Assembly: GCF_003050835.1 (NCBI RefSeq) | Contig: NZ_QAOJ01000003.1 | Location: 62,001 to 126,000 of the forward strand | Source of the DNA: Pseudomonas sp. GV071 | Lineage (GTDB): Bacteria > Pseudomonadota > Gammaproteobacteria > Pseudomonadales > Pseudomonadaceae | Direction: 5' to 3' | DNA: 64,000 nt | Shown here: piece after piece, positions 27,962 to 37,402 of the stretch | Position numbering within the stretch: the first letter of the stretch is position 1 | Layout: every line of letters begins with the position of its first letter | Position numbers and translations under genes: made by a program | Notes under the pieces: generated by a model | Told to the model about the DNA's origin: nothing | Seen by the model: only the letters and a program-made list of their open reading frames with translations | Database searches by the model: none

Positions 27962-28720
27962 ATGCGCATTCTGGGGTTGTGCATCTGCTTGTGGCTCAGC
28001 GCCGCCCCGGCGCTTGCCGAAGACGTTCGCCTTACCAACGGCGAATGGCCGCCCTACCTGGGGCAGACCCTGCCCCATCAAGGCATCGCCTCGCGCATCG
28101 TCGCCGAGGCCTTTGCCTTGGAAGGAATCACCGTGCAATGGGATTTCTACCCCTGGGCCCGCTCGCTGATGCTGGCCCAACGCGGGCAGCGCGCTGGCAC
28201 CGCCGTGTGGCTGCGCAGCGAACAACGGGACAAAGACTTCTACGTCAGCGACCCCGTGGTGGATAGCAGCTTCTACCTGTTCCACCGCAAAGATCACCCA
28301 CTCAACTGGACCACCGTGCACGACCTCAAAGGCCTGCAGATCGGCGGCGCCATTGGCTATGACTATGGCAGCGCCTTCCAGCAGGCCGAAGCCGACGGTA
28401 GCCTCAGCGTGCGACGGCAGACCAATGAAGAACTGGGTTTGCGCCAACTGCTGGCCGGGCGCATCGACGTGTTCCCGATGGACAAGACCGTCGCCTTCGA
28501 CATGCTGCACCAGCACTTCAGCGCCGCCGAACGCGCGCAGCTGACTTTCAGCCCCAAACCGCTGCGCAGCGACACCCTGCACCTGATGCTGTCACGGGCG
28601 GTGCCGGGCAATGCCGAGTTGATCGAACGCTTCAACCAGGGCCTCAATCAACTGCGCGACAGCGGCAAGGTCGCCCACTATCTGATGGAAGGCCAGGAGC
28701 CGCTGTCCCTCGCGCCGTAG
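27962..28720 (+). CDS. Periplasmic solute-binding protein, family 3 type
   Basis: 252 residues from the ATG at 27962. Signal peptide (MRILGLCICLWLSAAPALA) followed by DVRLTNGEWPPYLG, the usual opening of amino-acid-type solute-binding proteins, and GGAIGYDYG and DVFPMDKTVAFDML. No ABC permease or ATPase is adjacent, so it is either an orphan binding protein or a periplasmic sensor. Ligand unknown. Confidence 0.85.
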   Translation: MRILGLCICLWLSAAPALAEDVRLTNGEWPPYLGQTLPHQGIASRIVAEAFALEGITVQWDFYPWARSLMLAQRGQRAGTAVWLRSEQRDKDFYVSDPVVDSSFYLFHRKDHPLNWTTVHDLKGLQIGGAIGYDYGSAFQQAEADGSLSVRRQTNEELGLRQLLAGRIDVFPMDKTVAFDMLHQHFSAAERAQLTFSPKPLRSDTLHLMLSRAVPGNAELIERFNQGLNQLRDSGKVAHYLMEGQEPLSLAP

Positions 28721-28797
28721 GATGGATAGAGCCGTAGCGATTTCGGAGTAAACGCCTTGGTGCGCATGCCACACCCTACAAAAGCCGTCCGCGTGGT

Positions 28798-30177
28798 TTA
28801 AACGAACGCCACCCGCACCAACAACCCACCCTGCGCCGCGTCATGCAGGCTGATCGTCGCCTGATGCGCCTTGCAAATCTCGCCGACAATCGCCAAGCCC
28901 AACCCCGCCCCACCCGCCTGCGGGTTACGTCGGTAAAAACGCAGGAACACTTTGTCACGCTGGTCCGCCGGAATGCCGGGGCCGTCGTCTTCCACTTCCA
29001 GCACGCCCGGCGCAAGCACACGCAAAATCACGTTGCCGCCCTTAGGGGTGTGCGCCAGGGCGTTGTCCACCAGGTTACTCAGCAGCTCATTGAGCAAGGT
29101 CGGTTCGCCGCGCAGCCACACCGGTTGCTCGGCTTCCAGGGCCAGGGCGATGCCTTTGGAGTGGGCCAGCGGCGCCAAGGCCATACCCAGTTCGCGGCAC
29201 AGCTGGCTGAGGTCGATCTGCTCGGCGCCGCCTTCGGCAATCGCCCGCGCGCCACTTTCAATGCGCGCCAGGGACAGCAACTGATTGGCCAGATGGGTGA
29301 GGTTGTCGGTGTTCTGCGCCGCTTCGCGCAGCGTCTGCTGCCAGCGTTGCGGGTCTTGTTCGCGCAAGCCCAGCTCCACCCGCGCCTTTAGCGCCGCCAA
29401 TGGCGTGCGCAGTTCATGGGAGGCCTCGGCAATAAAGTCGGCTTGGCGCTGGAACAACCCGCGCAGGCGCTCGGTGAACTGGTTCAGCGCTTCCACCAGC
29501 GGCATCAGTTCGCGCGCGGTAGCCACCACCGGCAGCGGCCGCAAATCATCCAGTTGCCGCTCGGCGACAGCATTGCGCAGTTGATTGAGCGGGCGCAGCG
29601 CCGCGCTGATGGTGAACCACACCAGCACCAGGGCCGCCAGCGACAGCAGCGCCAGGCGCCACAGCGAGTCCACCAACAGGCCACGGGCCAGGCGCTCGCG
29701 CGCCTCCTCAGTTTCCGCCACACGAATTTCTGCGGTGCCATTGATCGTCGGCTCGCTGACCGGCCGCAGCAGGCTGACCACGCGCACATCGACGCCTTGG
29801 TAGGTGGCGTCGTAGAAGCGCGCCAGCGCCGGATAGTCATCGGTGCGCGGGGTTTTCGGCGGCGGGTCGGGCAGACTCTCGTAGCCGGAAATCAGCTTTC
29901 CCTGCACATCGGTGACCTGATAGAAAATCCGCCCGGCGCTGTCGTAGGCAAACGTATCCAACGCCACGTAGGGCACATCCGCGCGCAGACTGCCGTCGTC
30001 CTCATACATGCCAGCGGAAATGGCTCGCGCCGAGGCCAGCAAGGTGCGGTCGTAGGCGGTATCGGCAGCTTCACGGGCGTTCCAGTAGGCGCTCAGGCTA
30101 CCGATCAACAGCAACAGGGCGAACAGCGCGGCCAGACGCCGCAGCAGCCGCCCACGCAGGCTGCCGACTTCACGCAT
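28798..30177 (-). CDS. tctE: Sensor histidine kinase TctE
   Basis: 459 residues from the ATG at 30175-30177. Two membrane segments flank a periplasmic sensor (about 35-170), then a HAMP-like linker, HisKA with the phosphorylated His in EASHELRTPLAALK, and HATPase_c with NLVDNALAHTPKGG, DDGPGIP and GAGLGLAIV. It partners TctD, whose gene it overlaps by 8 bases; the pair is divergent from the porin-tctCBA genes and should sense tricarboxylates. Confidence 0.92.
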   Translation of the reverse strand: MREVGSLRGRLLRRLAALFALLLLIGSLSAYWNAREAADTAYDRTLLASARAISAGMYEDDGSLRADVPYVALDTFAYDSAGRIFYQVTDVQGKLISGYESLPDPPPKTPRTDDYPALARFYDATYQGVDVRVVSLLRPVSEPTINGTAEIRVAETEEARERLARGLLVDSLWRLALLSLAALVLVWFTISAALRPLNQLRNAVAERQLDDLRPLPVVATARELMPLVEALNQFTERLRGLFQRQADFIAEASHELRTPLAALKARVELGLREQDPQRWQQTLREAAQNTDNLTHLANQLLSLARIESGARAIAEGGAEQIDLSQLCRELGMALAPLAHSKGIALALEAEQPVWLRGEPTLLNELLSNLVDNALAHTPKGGNVILRVLAPGVLEVEDDGPGIPADQRDKVFLRFYRRNPQAGGAGLGLAIVGEICKAHQATISLHDAAQGGLLVRVAFV

Positions 30178-30841
30178 CCTGGCTTTCCAGCAGGTAACCC
30201 AGGCCGCGGAAGGTAACGATGCGTACCGTGCTGCCCTCCAGTTTTTTGCGTAGGCGGTATACGTAGATCTCGATGGCATCAGGGCTGGCGTCCTGGTCCA
30301 GGCCGAACACCTGCGCGGCCAACTGTTCCTTGCTCATCACTCGTCCGGGTCGGGCGATCAGTACCTCCAGTACTGACTGCTCGCGCGAGGTCAGGGTCAG
30401 CACCTCGTCGTTCAAGCTGAACCGGCGGGTGCCCAGGTCATACAGCAGCGGGCCACAGCGCTGTTGCTGTTCGCCGCCCAGCACGCTACGGCGCAGTAGG
30501 GCTTTGACCCGAGCTTCCAACTCACTCAATTCGAACGGTTTGGCCAGGTAATCATCGGCACCCAGGTTCAGGCCATGCACCCGATCCTTTACTTCGCCGC
30601 GCGCGGTCAGCATCAGCACTGGCAGGGTTTTGCCGCGAGCCCGCAGGCGCGCCAGCACCTCAAAGCCGTCCATGCGCGGCAGGCCGACGTCGAGTACGGC
30701 CAGGGCATAGTCCTCGCTGCTCAGGGCCAGGTCGGCGGCCACGCCGTCGTGCAGCACGTCCACCGTCCAGCCGGCGGCCTTGAACGCCTGGGCCACGCTA
30801 TCGGCCAATTGGGGGTGGTCTTCGACCAGCAAAATGCGCAC
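30170..30841 (-). CDS. tctD: Response regulator TctD
   Basis: 223 residues starting at a GTG (30839-30841) with GGAG seven bases upstream. Receiver domain with VEDH near the start, phospho-acceptor Asp in VLDVGLPR and Lys in LAKPFE; C-terminal winged helix of OmpR/PhoB type (TSREQSVLEVLIARPGRVMSKEQL...IYVYRLRKKLEG). Expected to activate uptake of citrate and related acids from the divergent opdH-tctCBA genes. Confidence 0.93.
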   Translation of the reverse strand: MRILLVEDHPQLADSVAQAFKAAGWTVDVLHDGVAADLALSSEDYALAVLDVGLPRMDGFEVLARLRARGKTLPVLMLTARGEVKDRVHGLNLGADDYLAKPFELSELEARVKALLRRSVLGGEQQQRCGPLLYDLGTRRFSLNDEVLTLTSREQSVLEVLIARPGRVMSKEQLAAQVFGLDQDASPDAIEIYVYRLRKKLEGSTVRIVTFRGLGYLLESQDA

Positions 30842-30916
30842 GCAGGTTCTCCACAAGGCAGCAATCGGACTGGAGTGTAACGGCCCGCCAGCGCCTGTGA
30901 AGGGGCCGGTAGTTTT

Positions 30917-30931
30917 CTTTCAGGCTGAAAG
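30917..30931. promoter_or_regulatory. Dyad in the tctD/opdH divergent region (candidate TctD site)
   Basis: CTTTCAG, one base, CTGAAAG is a perfect dyad midway between divergent tctD and opdH. Its position suggests an operator for TctD or another regulator; no TctD site sequence is known to me for comparison. Confidence 0.4.
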
Positions 30932-31019
30932 CTTGGCGAAAGTTTCGTCCCTTAGCATCCCGCCAGGGTGGCTAGAACCACCCACCAAAAAAACAAAAAC
31001 AAGAACTGGAGACCTCACC

Positions 31020-32297
31020 ATGCCAACTGCCCTTCGGCAGGCATTGCCACCTGTGCGCACCCTCAACCTCGCACTTGCCGGCAGCACCCTCGCCTCACTG
31101 CTTCCGGTTGCCGCCCAGGCTGATTTTGTCAAAGACAGCAGCGCCAACTTCGAAACCCGCAACATGTACTTCAACCGCGATTTCCGCGACGGCAGCGGCC
31201 AGTCCAAGCGCGATGAGTGGGCGCAGGGTTTTATCCTCGACCTGCAATCGGGCTTCACCGACGGCACCGTTGGTTTTGGTCTCGACGCCCTGGGCATGCT
31301 CGGCATCAAGCTCGACTCCAGCCCCGACCGCACCGGCACCGGCTTGCTGCCCACCCATGACGACGGCAAGGCTGCCGACGAATATTCCAAGCTGGGCCTG
31401 ACCGCCAAGGTCAAGGTGTCCAACAGCATATTAAAAGTCGGCAGCCTGATTCCCGAACTGCCGACCCTCAACCCCAACGACGGCCGCATCCTGCCGCAAA
31501 CCTTCGAAGGCGGCCTGCTCAGCTCGGAAGAAATCAAAGGCCTGACCTTCACCGGTGGCCGTCTGGACAAAGCCAAGGACCGCGACGACAGCAACTACGA
31601 AGACCTGGCGCTGAACAACAAGAACAGCCGCTTTGCCAGCGCCGCCCGAGCCGACAACTTCGACTTCGCCGGTCTCGACTACAAGCTCACCGACAAGATC
31701 ACTGGCAGCTACCACTTCGCCCAACTCGACGATGTGTATCGCCAGCACTACCTTGGCCTGGTCGCGGCACAGCCCATGGGGCCGGGCACGCTGTCCGCCG
31801 ATCTGCGCGCCTCGATCAGTGACGATCAAGGCAAGGCCGACGGCGGCAAGGTGGATAACCGCGCCCTCAACGGCATGCTCAGCTACGGCCTGAATGGTCA
31901 CAAGCTCGGCTTCGGTTACCAGCACATGAGCGGCGACACCGGCTTCGCCTACGTCGATGGCACCGACCCGTACCTGATCAACTTCGTGCAGATCAACGAC
32001 TTCGCCAACGCCGAGGAACACTCCTGGCAGGCGCGTTACGACTACGACTTTGCCAAGCTCGGCGTACCGGGCCTGACCTTCATGACCCGCTATGTCAGCG
32101 GCGACAATGCTGAAGTCACCGGCAGCAACGAGACCGGCAAAGAGTGGGAGCGCAACAGCGAGTTCAAGTACGTGGTGCAAAGCGGCAGCCTAAAGAACGT
32201 GTCGTTGCGCGTACGCAGCGCCACCTTCCGCTCCAACTTTGCCCGTGATGCCGACGAGATTCGCATCATGGTCGGCTATACCTTGGCCCTCTGGTAG
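31020..32297 (+). CDS. opdH: OprD-family porin, OpdH type (tricarboxylates)
   Basis: 425 residues from the ATG at 31020. Signal peptide ends near AQA-DF; the mature start DFVKDSSANFETRNMYFNRDFRDG is characteristic of OprD-family substrate-specific channels, and the protein ends in an aromatic residue (ALW). Located just upstream of tctCBA and divergent from tctDE, exactly as opdH in P. aeruginosa, where it admits cis-aconitate and citrate-type compounds. Confidence 0.93.
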   Translation: MPTALRQALPPVRTLNLALAGSTLASLLPVAAQADFVKDSSANFETRNMYFNRDFRDGSGQSKRDEWAQGFILDLQSGFTDGTVGFGLDALGMLGIKLDSSPDRTGTGLLPTHDDGKAADEYSKLGLTAKVKVSNSILKVGSLIPELPTLNPNDGRILPQTFEGGLLSSEEIKGLTFTGGRLDKAKDRDDSNYEDLALNNKNSRFASAARADNFDFAGLDYKLTDKITGSYHFAQLDDVYRQHYLGLVAAQPMGPGTLSADLRASISDDQGKADGGKVDNRALNGMLSYGLNGHKLGFGYQHMSGDTGFAYVDGTDPYLINFVQINDFANAEEHSWQARYDYDFAKLGVPGLTFMTRYVSGDNAEVTGSNETGKEWERNSEFKYVVQSGSLKNVSLRVRSATFRSNFARDADEIRIMVGYTLALW

Positions 32298-32345
32298 GCC
32301 ACCCCGTTTTCCTGCCCCACAATAAGAACTCCACGGGAGACTCAC

Positions 32346-33323
32346 ATGATCAAGCCCCTGCACCGCCTGGCCCTGGCCGCCAGTTGCCTGATGCTCAGCA
32401 GCCAGCTTATGGCTGAACCGAAACGCCCCGAATGCATCGCCCCGGCCGCCCCCGGCGGCGGTTTTGACCTGACCTGCAAGCTGGCGCAAAGCGCGCTGAT
32501 GAACTCCAAGCTGCTGACCAAACCGATGCGCGTCACCTATATGCCTGGCGGTGTCGGCGCGGTGGCCTATAACGCGGTGGTCGCCCAGCGTCCGGGCGAT
32601 GCCGGCACCATCACTGCCTGGTCCAGCGGTTCGCTGTTGAACCTGGCGCAAGGCAAGTTCGGCCGTTTTGATGAAAACGCCGTGCGCTGGCTGGCCGGCA
32701 TCGGCACCAGCTATGGCGCCATCGCCGTGCGCAACGACTCGCCGTACAAGAACCTCGATGACCTGATGAAGGCGCTCAAAGCCGACCCGGGCAAAGTGGT
32801 GATCGGCTCGTCCGGCACCGTCGGCAGCCAGGACTGGATGCAAACCGCCCTGCTCGCCAAGGCCGCCGGCATCAACCCGCGCGACCTGCGCTACGTAGCC
32901 CTGGAAGGCGGCGGCGAAATCGCCACGGCATTGATGGGCGGGCATATCCAGGTCGGCAGCACCGACATCTCCGACTCCATGCCGCATATCAAGGCCGGCA
33001 ACATGCGCATTCTCGCGGTGCTGTCCGATGAACGCCTGCCGGGCGCGGACAAGGCCAATATCCCTACCGCCAAGGAACAGGGCTACGACATCAGTTGGCC
33101 GGTGGTGCGCGGTTTCTACCTCGGGCCGAAGGTCAGCGATGAAGACTACGCCTGGTGGAAAGCCAGCTTCGACCAGCTACTGGCCTCCGAAGAGTTCGCC
33201 AAGTTGCGTGACCAGCGCGAGTTGTATCCCTTCGCGATGACGGGCGAGGAACTGGACGCCTACGTGAAAAAACGTGTCGCGGACTACAAACAGATGGCCC
33301 AGGAATTCGGCCTGACGCAGTAA
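32346..33323 (+). CDS. tctC: Tripartite tricarboxylate transporter binding protein TctC
   Basis: 325 residues, signal peptide (ending LMA-EP). Mature protein opens with KRPECIAPAAPGGGFDLTCKL, the substrate-binding loop of TTT receptors. Captures citrate-like acids in the periplasm and passes them to TctBA. 48 bases after the porin, 62 before tctB. Confidence 0.94.
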   Translation: MIKPLHRLALAASCLMLSSQLMAEPKRPECIAPAAPGGGFDLTCKLAQSALMNSKLLTKPMRVTYMPGGVGAVAYNAVVAQRPGDAGTITAWSSGSLLNLAQGKFGRFDENAVRWLAGIGTSYGAIAVRNDSPYKNLDDLMKALKADPGKVVIGSSGTVGSQDWMQTALLAKAAGINPRDLRYVALEGGGEIATALMGGHIQVGSTDISDSMPHIKAGNMRILAVLSDERLPGADKANIPTAKEQGYDISWPVVRGFYLGPKVSDEDYAWWKASFDQLLASEEFAKLRDQRELYPFAMTGEELDAYVKKRVADYKQMAQEFGLTQ

Positions 33324-33385
33324 CTCTTCCCTCCCCTGACGCTCGGCAGGCGCTGCAAACGCCTGCCTGACCGAGGAACACCGCC

Positions 33386-33844
33386 ATGCTTTTTCAACGC
33401 CTCTTCAGTGTGGGCTGGCTAGTCGCATGCCTGGTTTTTGCCTACCTGGCCTGGGATTACCAGGCCGCCTTCTCCTACGAACCGGTGGGCCCACGGGCTT
33501 TCCCGCTGCTGATGCTCGGCCTGATGGCCGCCGCCCTGCTGTGGCTGAGCCTACGCCCCACGCGCATCGAGCATAAGGAAGGCGAACCGGTGCTGGACCG
33601 CGACACCCTGCGCAAAGTAATCGCCTGTATTGCCTTGCTGCTGGTCTACGCCGGCCTGTTCGAACCGCTGGGTTTTATCGTTTCCAGCTCGCTGGCGGGC
33701 GTGTTCATGGCGCGCCTGTATGGCGGCCAGTGGAAAGCCAGCGCGATTGCCGCGGTGTTGATCAGCATCGGTTTGTACCTGCTGTTCGACCGCACCCTCG
33801 ACGTTCCCCTGCCGCTCGGCGTGCTCGACTTCCTGGAGCTTTGA
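33386..33844 (+). CDS. tctB: Tripartite tricarboxylate transporter small membrane protein TctB
   Basis: 152 residues with four predicted membrane segments, the topology of TctB. Includes the conserved GPRAFPLLM stretch. One base separates it from tctA. Confidence 0.93.
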   Translation: MLFQRLFSVGWLVACLVFAYLAWDYQAAFSYEPVGPRAFPLLMLGLMAAALLWLSLRPTRIEHKEGEPVLDRDTLRKVIACIALLLVYAGLFEPLGFIVSSSLAGVFMARLYGGQWKASAIAAVLISIGLYLLFDRTLDVPLPLGVLDFLEL

Positions 33845-33845
33845 C

Positions 33846-35360
33846 ATGGACACACTCGGCTATCTGGGCCAGGGCTTCGGCGTCGCCCTCACCCCCTACA
33901 ACCTGATTACCGCGCTGATCGGCACCCTGATCGGCACTGTCGTCGGCCTGCTGCCGGGCCTCGGCCCGATCAATGGCGTGGCCCTGCTGATTCCGGTGGC
34001 CTTCGCCCTCGGCCTGCCGCCCGAATCAGCGCTGATTCTGCTCGCTGCCGTATACCTGGGCTGCGAATACGGCGGGCGCATCAGCTCAATTCTGCTGAAC
34101 ATTCCCGGTGAAGCCTCCACCGTGATGACCACCCTCGACGGCTACCCGATGGCCCGCCAAGGCATGGCCGGGGTGGCCTTGTCGCTGTCGGCCTGGAGCT
34201 CGTTTATCGGCGCCTTTATCGCCATCTGCGGCATGGTGCTGTTTGCGCCCTTGCTGGCGAAGTGGGCGATTGCCTTTGGCCCGGCCGAGTACTTCGTGCT
34301 GATGGTGTTCGCCATCGTCGCCCTCGGCGGCATGGCTGGCGACCGGCCGATGAAAACCTTTATCGCCGCCCTGCTCGGCCTGTTCCTGTCGACCATCGGC
34401 ATCGACGCCAACAGCGGCGTGTACCGCTTCACCTTCGACAGCATCCACGTCGCCGACGGCATCCAGTTCGTGGTGTTGGTATTGGGCCTGTTCTCGGTCA
34501 GCGAAATGCTTCTGCTGCTGGAAAAAACCCACCACGGCCACGCTGCGGTGCAAGCCACCGGACGCATGCTGTTCAACTTCAAGGAAGCCGCCTCAGTGTT
34601 CGTGGTGAATATCCGCTGCGGCTTGCTGGGCTTTTTCCTCGGCGTGCTGCCGGGCGCCGGTGCCACCCTGGCCAGCGCCGTGGCCTATATGACCGAGAAG
34701 AAAATAGCCGGTGACAAGGGTAAATTCGGCCAGGGCGACATGCGTGGCCTGGCCGCCCCGGAAACCGCCATTGGCGCGTCCGCCTGCGGCGCCATGGTGC
34801 CGATGCTGACCCTCGGCGTACCGGGTTCGGGCACCACAGCAGTGATGATCGGCGCCCTCACCCTGTACAACATCACCCCCGGGCCGATGCTGTTCCAGGA
34901 GCAGCCCGACATCGTCTGGGGCCTGATCGCCTCGCTGTTTATCGCCAACATCATGCTGGTGATCCTCAACATTCCGATGATCCGCCTGTTCACCCGCATC
35001 CTGAATGTGCCGAACTGGGTGCTGGTGCCGATCATCGCCATCATTACCTCAATCGGCGTGTACGCCGTGCATGCGACCACCTTCGACCTGTTCTTGATGG
35101 TGATCATCGGCATCTTCGGCTACATCCTGCGCAAGCTGGATTTCCCCCTCTCGCCGCTGCTGCTGGGCTTTATTCTCGGTGGGCTAATGGAGCAGAACCT
35201 GCGCCGCGCGCTTTCGATCTCCAACGGCGAGCTGGGCATTCTCTGGGGCAGCCCGATCACCATGGGCGTCTGGGCCCTGGTGGTGGTGATGCTGGCGCTG
35301 CCGATCGTGCGTATCTGGCGCCGCCGCGCCAAGCAGCGTCGGGCCCTGGCCAATGCCTGA
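33846..35360 (+). CDS. tctA: Tripartite tricarboxylate transporter large membrane protein TctA
   Basis: 504 residues and about 12 membrane segments. Two family-specific glycine-rich repeats are visible: LLPGLGPINGVALLIP near residue 35 and VLPGAGATLASAVAY near 265; also GVPGSGTTAVMIGAL. It is the Na+-driven translocation subunit. Overlaps the next gene by 8 bases. Confidence 0.95.
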   Translation: MDTLGYLGQGFGVALTPYNLITALIGTLIGTVVGLLPGLGPINGVALLIPVAFALGLPPESALILLAAVYLGCEYGGRISSILLNIPGEASTVMTTLDGYPMARQGMAGVALSLSAWSSFIGAFIAICGMVLFAPLLAKWAIAFGPAEYFVLMVFAIVALGGMAGDRPMKTFIAALLGLFLSTIGIDANSGVYRFTFDSIHVADGIQFVVLVLGLFSVSEMLLLLEKTHHGHAAVQATGRMLFNFKEAASVFVVNIRCGLLGFFLGVLPGAGATLASAVAYMTEKKIAGDKGKFGQGDMRGLAAPETAIGASACGAMVPMLTLGVPGSGTTAVMIGALTLYNITPGPMLFQEQPDIVWGLIASLFIANIMLVILNIPMIRLFTRILNVPNWVLVPIIAIITSIGVYAVHATTFDLFLMVIIGIFGYILRKLDFPLSPLLLGFILGGLMEQNLRRALSISNGELGILWGSPITMGVWALVVVMLALPIVRIWRRRAKQRRALANA

Positions 35361-36381
35361 GCACTGGCGCCAGTGGTGGCCGACGCCGCTGGTGGGCGCC
35401 GTTGGCGGGCTGCTTGCCAGCCTGGCGCACTGGCCGCTGCCGTGGATGATCGGCGCGCTGGTGGCGGTCATCCTGTTTCGCTGCACCACCCCCTGGGCGA
35501 TCCGTGATCTGCCCGGTGGGCGCAAGACCGGGCAGTGGATCATCGGCATTGGCATCGGCCTGCACTTCTCCCCCGCCGTGGTCGAACAGGTGGCTGCGCA
35601 TTTCGGCCTGATCCTGTTCGGCGCGCTGATCACCACGCTGTCCAGCGGCATTGCCGTGTGGCTGCTGCAGCGCACCGGCGAGGACCGCGCCACGGCGTTC
35701 TTTTCCAGCATGCCGGGCGGCTCCGGGGAGATGGTCAACCTCGGCCTGCGCAATGGCGCGGTGACCAGCAGGGTGGCCGCCGGACAAAGTTTGCGGGTGG
35801 TGGCGGTGGTGCTCTGCGTACCGGCGACCTTCAAATTTTTCCTCGGCGATGGGCCGGTACTGAGCCACGGCGGCAGTGTCGACTGGTTATGGCTGGCGCT
35901 ACTGGTGCCGCTCGGTGGGCTGCTGGCGTTGCTCTGGCAGCGCCTGCAACAACCCAACCCGTGGTTGTTCGGCCCGCTGCTGGTCAGCGCTGGCGCCAGC
36001 CTGCTGTTCGATCTGCAGCTGGGCCTGCCGCCGGGTGCCAGCCAGGTCGGTCAGCTGTTAATCGGCAGCGGCCTGGGTTGCCATTTCGACCGCGCGTTCT
36101 TTCGCCGCGCGCCCTCCTTCCTCGCCCGCACCTTGCTCGGCACCGCACTGATGATCGGCTTTGCCGCCTTGTGCGCGCTGGGGCTGGGCTGGCTGACGCA
36201 GTTGGATATCCGCTCCCTGACCCTGGGCATGATGCCCGGCGGCATCGCCGAAATGAGCCTGACGGCGGAGACCTTGCAACTGTCGGTGCCGTTGGTGACG
36301 GCGATCCAGGTGGTGCGGTTGCTTCTGGTGCTGTTCCTCGCCGAACCCATCTTTCGCCGCTGGCAAAAGCATCGCGGCTGA
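35353..36381 (+). CDS. AbrB/AidB-family membrane protein (ammonia-monooxygenase-like annotation)
   Basis: 342 residues, about ten membrane segments, made of two homologous halves that share the SMPGGSGEM and MMPGGIAEM motifs. It belongs to the AbrB membrane family (proteins sometimes misnamed ammonia monooxygenase), not the AbrB DNA-binding family. It overlaps tctA by 8 bases, so a link with carboxylate transport is likely. The last five codons and stop (QKHRG-stop) are supplied by a REP-like element, implying the original C-terminus was replaced. Confidence 0.88.
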   Translation: MPEHWRQWWPTPLVGAVGGLLASLAHWPLPWMIGALVAVILFRCTTPWAIRDLPGGRKTGQWIIGIGIGLHFSPAVVEQVAAHFGLILFGALITTLSSGIAVWLLQRTGEDRATAFFSSMPGGSGEMVNLGLRNGAVTSRVAAGQSLRVVAVVLCVPATFKFFLGDGPVLSHGGSVDWLWLALLVPLGGLLALLWQRLQQPNPWLFGPLLVSAGASLLFDLQLGLPPGASQVGQLLIGSGLGCHFDRAFFRRAPSFLARTLLGTALMIGFAALCALGLGWLTQLDIRSLTLGMMPGGIAEMSLTAETLQLSVPLVTAIQVVRLLLVLFLAEPIFRRWQKHRG

Positions 36382-36394
36382 AGCCGCTCCTACG
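36365..36394. repeat. REP-like half element, copy 4, overlapping a coding end
   Basis: AAAAGCATCGCGGCTGAAGCCGCTCCTACGG matches one arm of the family. It begins inside the AbrB-family gene and its TGA within GGCTGAAG is the stop codon of that gene. Confidence 0.88.
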
Positions 36395-36463
36395 GGCGCT
36401 GCTACTCGCACTTCTGCGCGCCGGGCCGGTCTATGCTCTGACTGCCCCCTTACGGAGAAGCCC

Positions 36464-37312
36464 ATGGGCAAGCGCCTGCGCACCGCACTGCTGATCACAG
36501 GACTGCTCCTGCTGACCTCCTGCAGCCGCCTGGAGTTGGCCTATCGCAACCTCGACTGGTTGATTCCCTGGTCCATGGACAACTACGTCACCCTCAGCAA
36601 CGAGCAGAAAGCCTGGCTCAAGCCTCGCCTGATCACCCACATCGGTTGGCACTGCAAAACCCAATTGCCGGCCTACGCCGACTGGCTGAAACGCAGCGCA
36701 ACCCTGGTGACAGAACCGCAGCCCGATGCCGCCGAGTTCGACGCGCAATTCACTCAGTTTCGCCATGCCGTGGATGCCGTGGTGGTGCAGGTAACCCCCG
36801 ACCTCACCGACCTGCTGCGCGGCCTGAGCCCGGCGCAGGTAAAGGAGCTGGAAGAAAACCTGGCCAAGCAGAACAAAGAGCAACGCCAGGACTACCTGGA
36901 GATGTCGCTGGCCGAGCAGATCGATGAGCGTGCCGAGCGCATGGAAGAGCGCCTGCAACCCTGGTTCGGGCGTTTACACCCGGAACAGAAGACGCGTGTA
37001 CTGGCCTGGTCGCAGCAACTGGGGGAATACAACCAGGGCTGGCTGGACAACAACCTGCGCTGGCAGCAGGCCTTTCTCGCGGCGGTGCAAGATCGCAACA
37101 GTGCGCAATTCCCCGAGCAGATGAAACGCCTGCTACAAGAGCGGATGAGTTTCTGGACGCCGGCGTATCAGCAGGAGTTTTTAGCCGCGCAGCAGGCGCT
37201 GAGTGAGCTGTTCAAAGACCTGGTGGGCAGTGCGGATCAGCAGCAGCGCGAGCGCCTGGTGAGTCGCTTGCAAGGCTCGCGTAAACAGTTAAGCGCTATG
37301 ACCTGCCCTTAA
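36464..37312 (+). CDS. DUF6279 family lipoprotein
   Basis: 282 residues. Lipobox LTSC (Cys20) after a hydrophobic leader; then the RLELAYRNLDWLIPWSMDNYVTL opening that typifies this family, and long amphipathic helices rich in Gln and Glu. Function unknown. It stands alone between the tct cluster and ung. Confidence 0.87.
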   Translation: MGKRLRTALLITGLLLLTSCSRLELAYRNLDWLIPWSMDNYVTLSNEQKAWLKPRLITHIGWHCKTQLPAYADWLKRSATLVTEPQPDAAEFDAQFTQFRHAVDAVVVQVTPDLTDLLRGLSPAQVKELEENLAKQNKEQRQDYLEMSLAEQIDERAERMEERLQPWFGRLHPEQKTRVLAWSQQLGEYNQGWLDNNLRWQQAFLAAVQDRNSAQFPEQMKRLLQERMSFWTPAYQQEFLAAQQALSELFKDLVGSADQQQRERLVSRLQGSRKQLSAMTCP

Positions 37313-37313
37313 C

Positions 37314-37384
37314 AGCATCGCGGCTAAAGCCCCTCCCACAGGTTGCGCATTCCCTTGTGGGAGGGGCTTTAGCCGCGAACTCCT
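37314..37384. repeat. REP-like palindrome, copy 5 (CCCTCCCACA variant)
   Basis: GCATCGCGGCTAAAGCCCCTCCCACA and its near-perfect inverse TGTGGGAGGGGCTTTAGCCGCGA, 9 bases apart, form a long hairpin between converging DUF6279 and ung genes. Confidence 0.92.
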
Positions 37385-37402
37385 GCAAACGAAGTTACTG
37401 GC

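Noticed and set aside
35353-36381. Treating the AbrB-family gene as a transcription regulator or ammonia monooxygenase
   Set aside because: The protein is an integral membrane protein with two homologous halves; it has neither a DNA-binding AbrB fold nor monooxygenase features.
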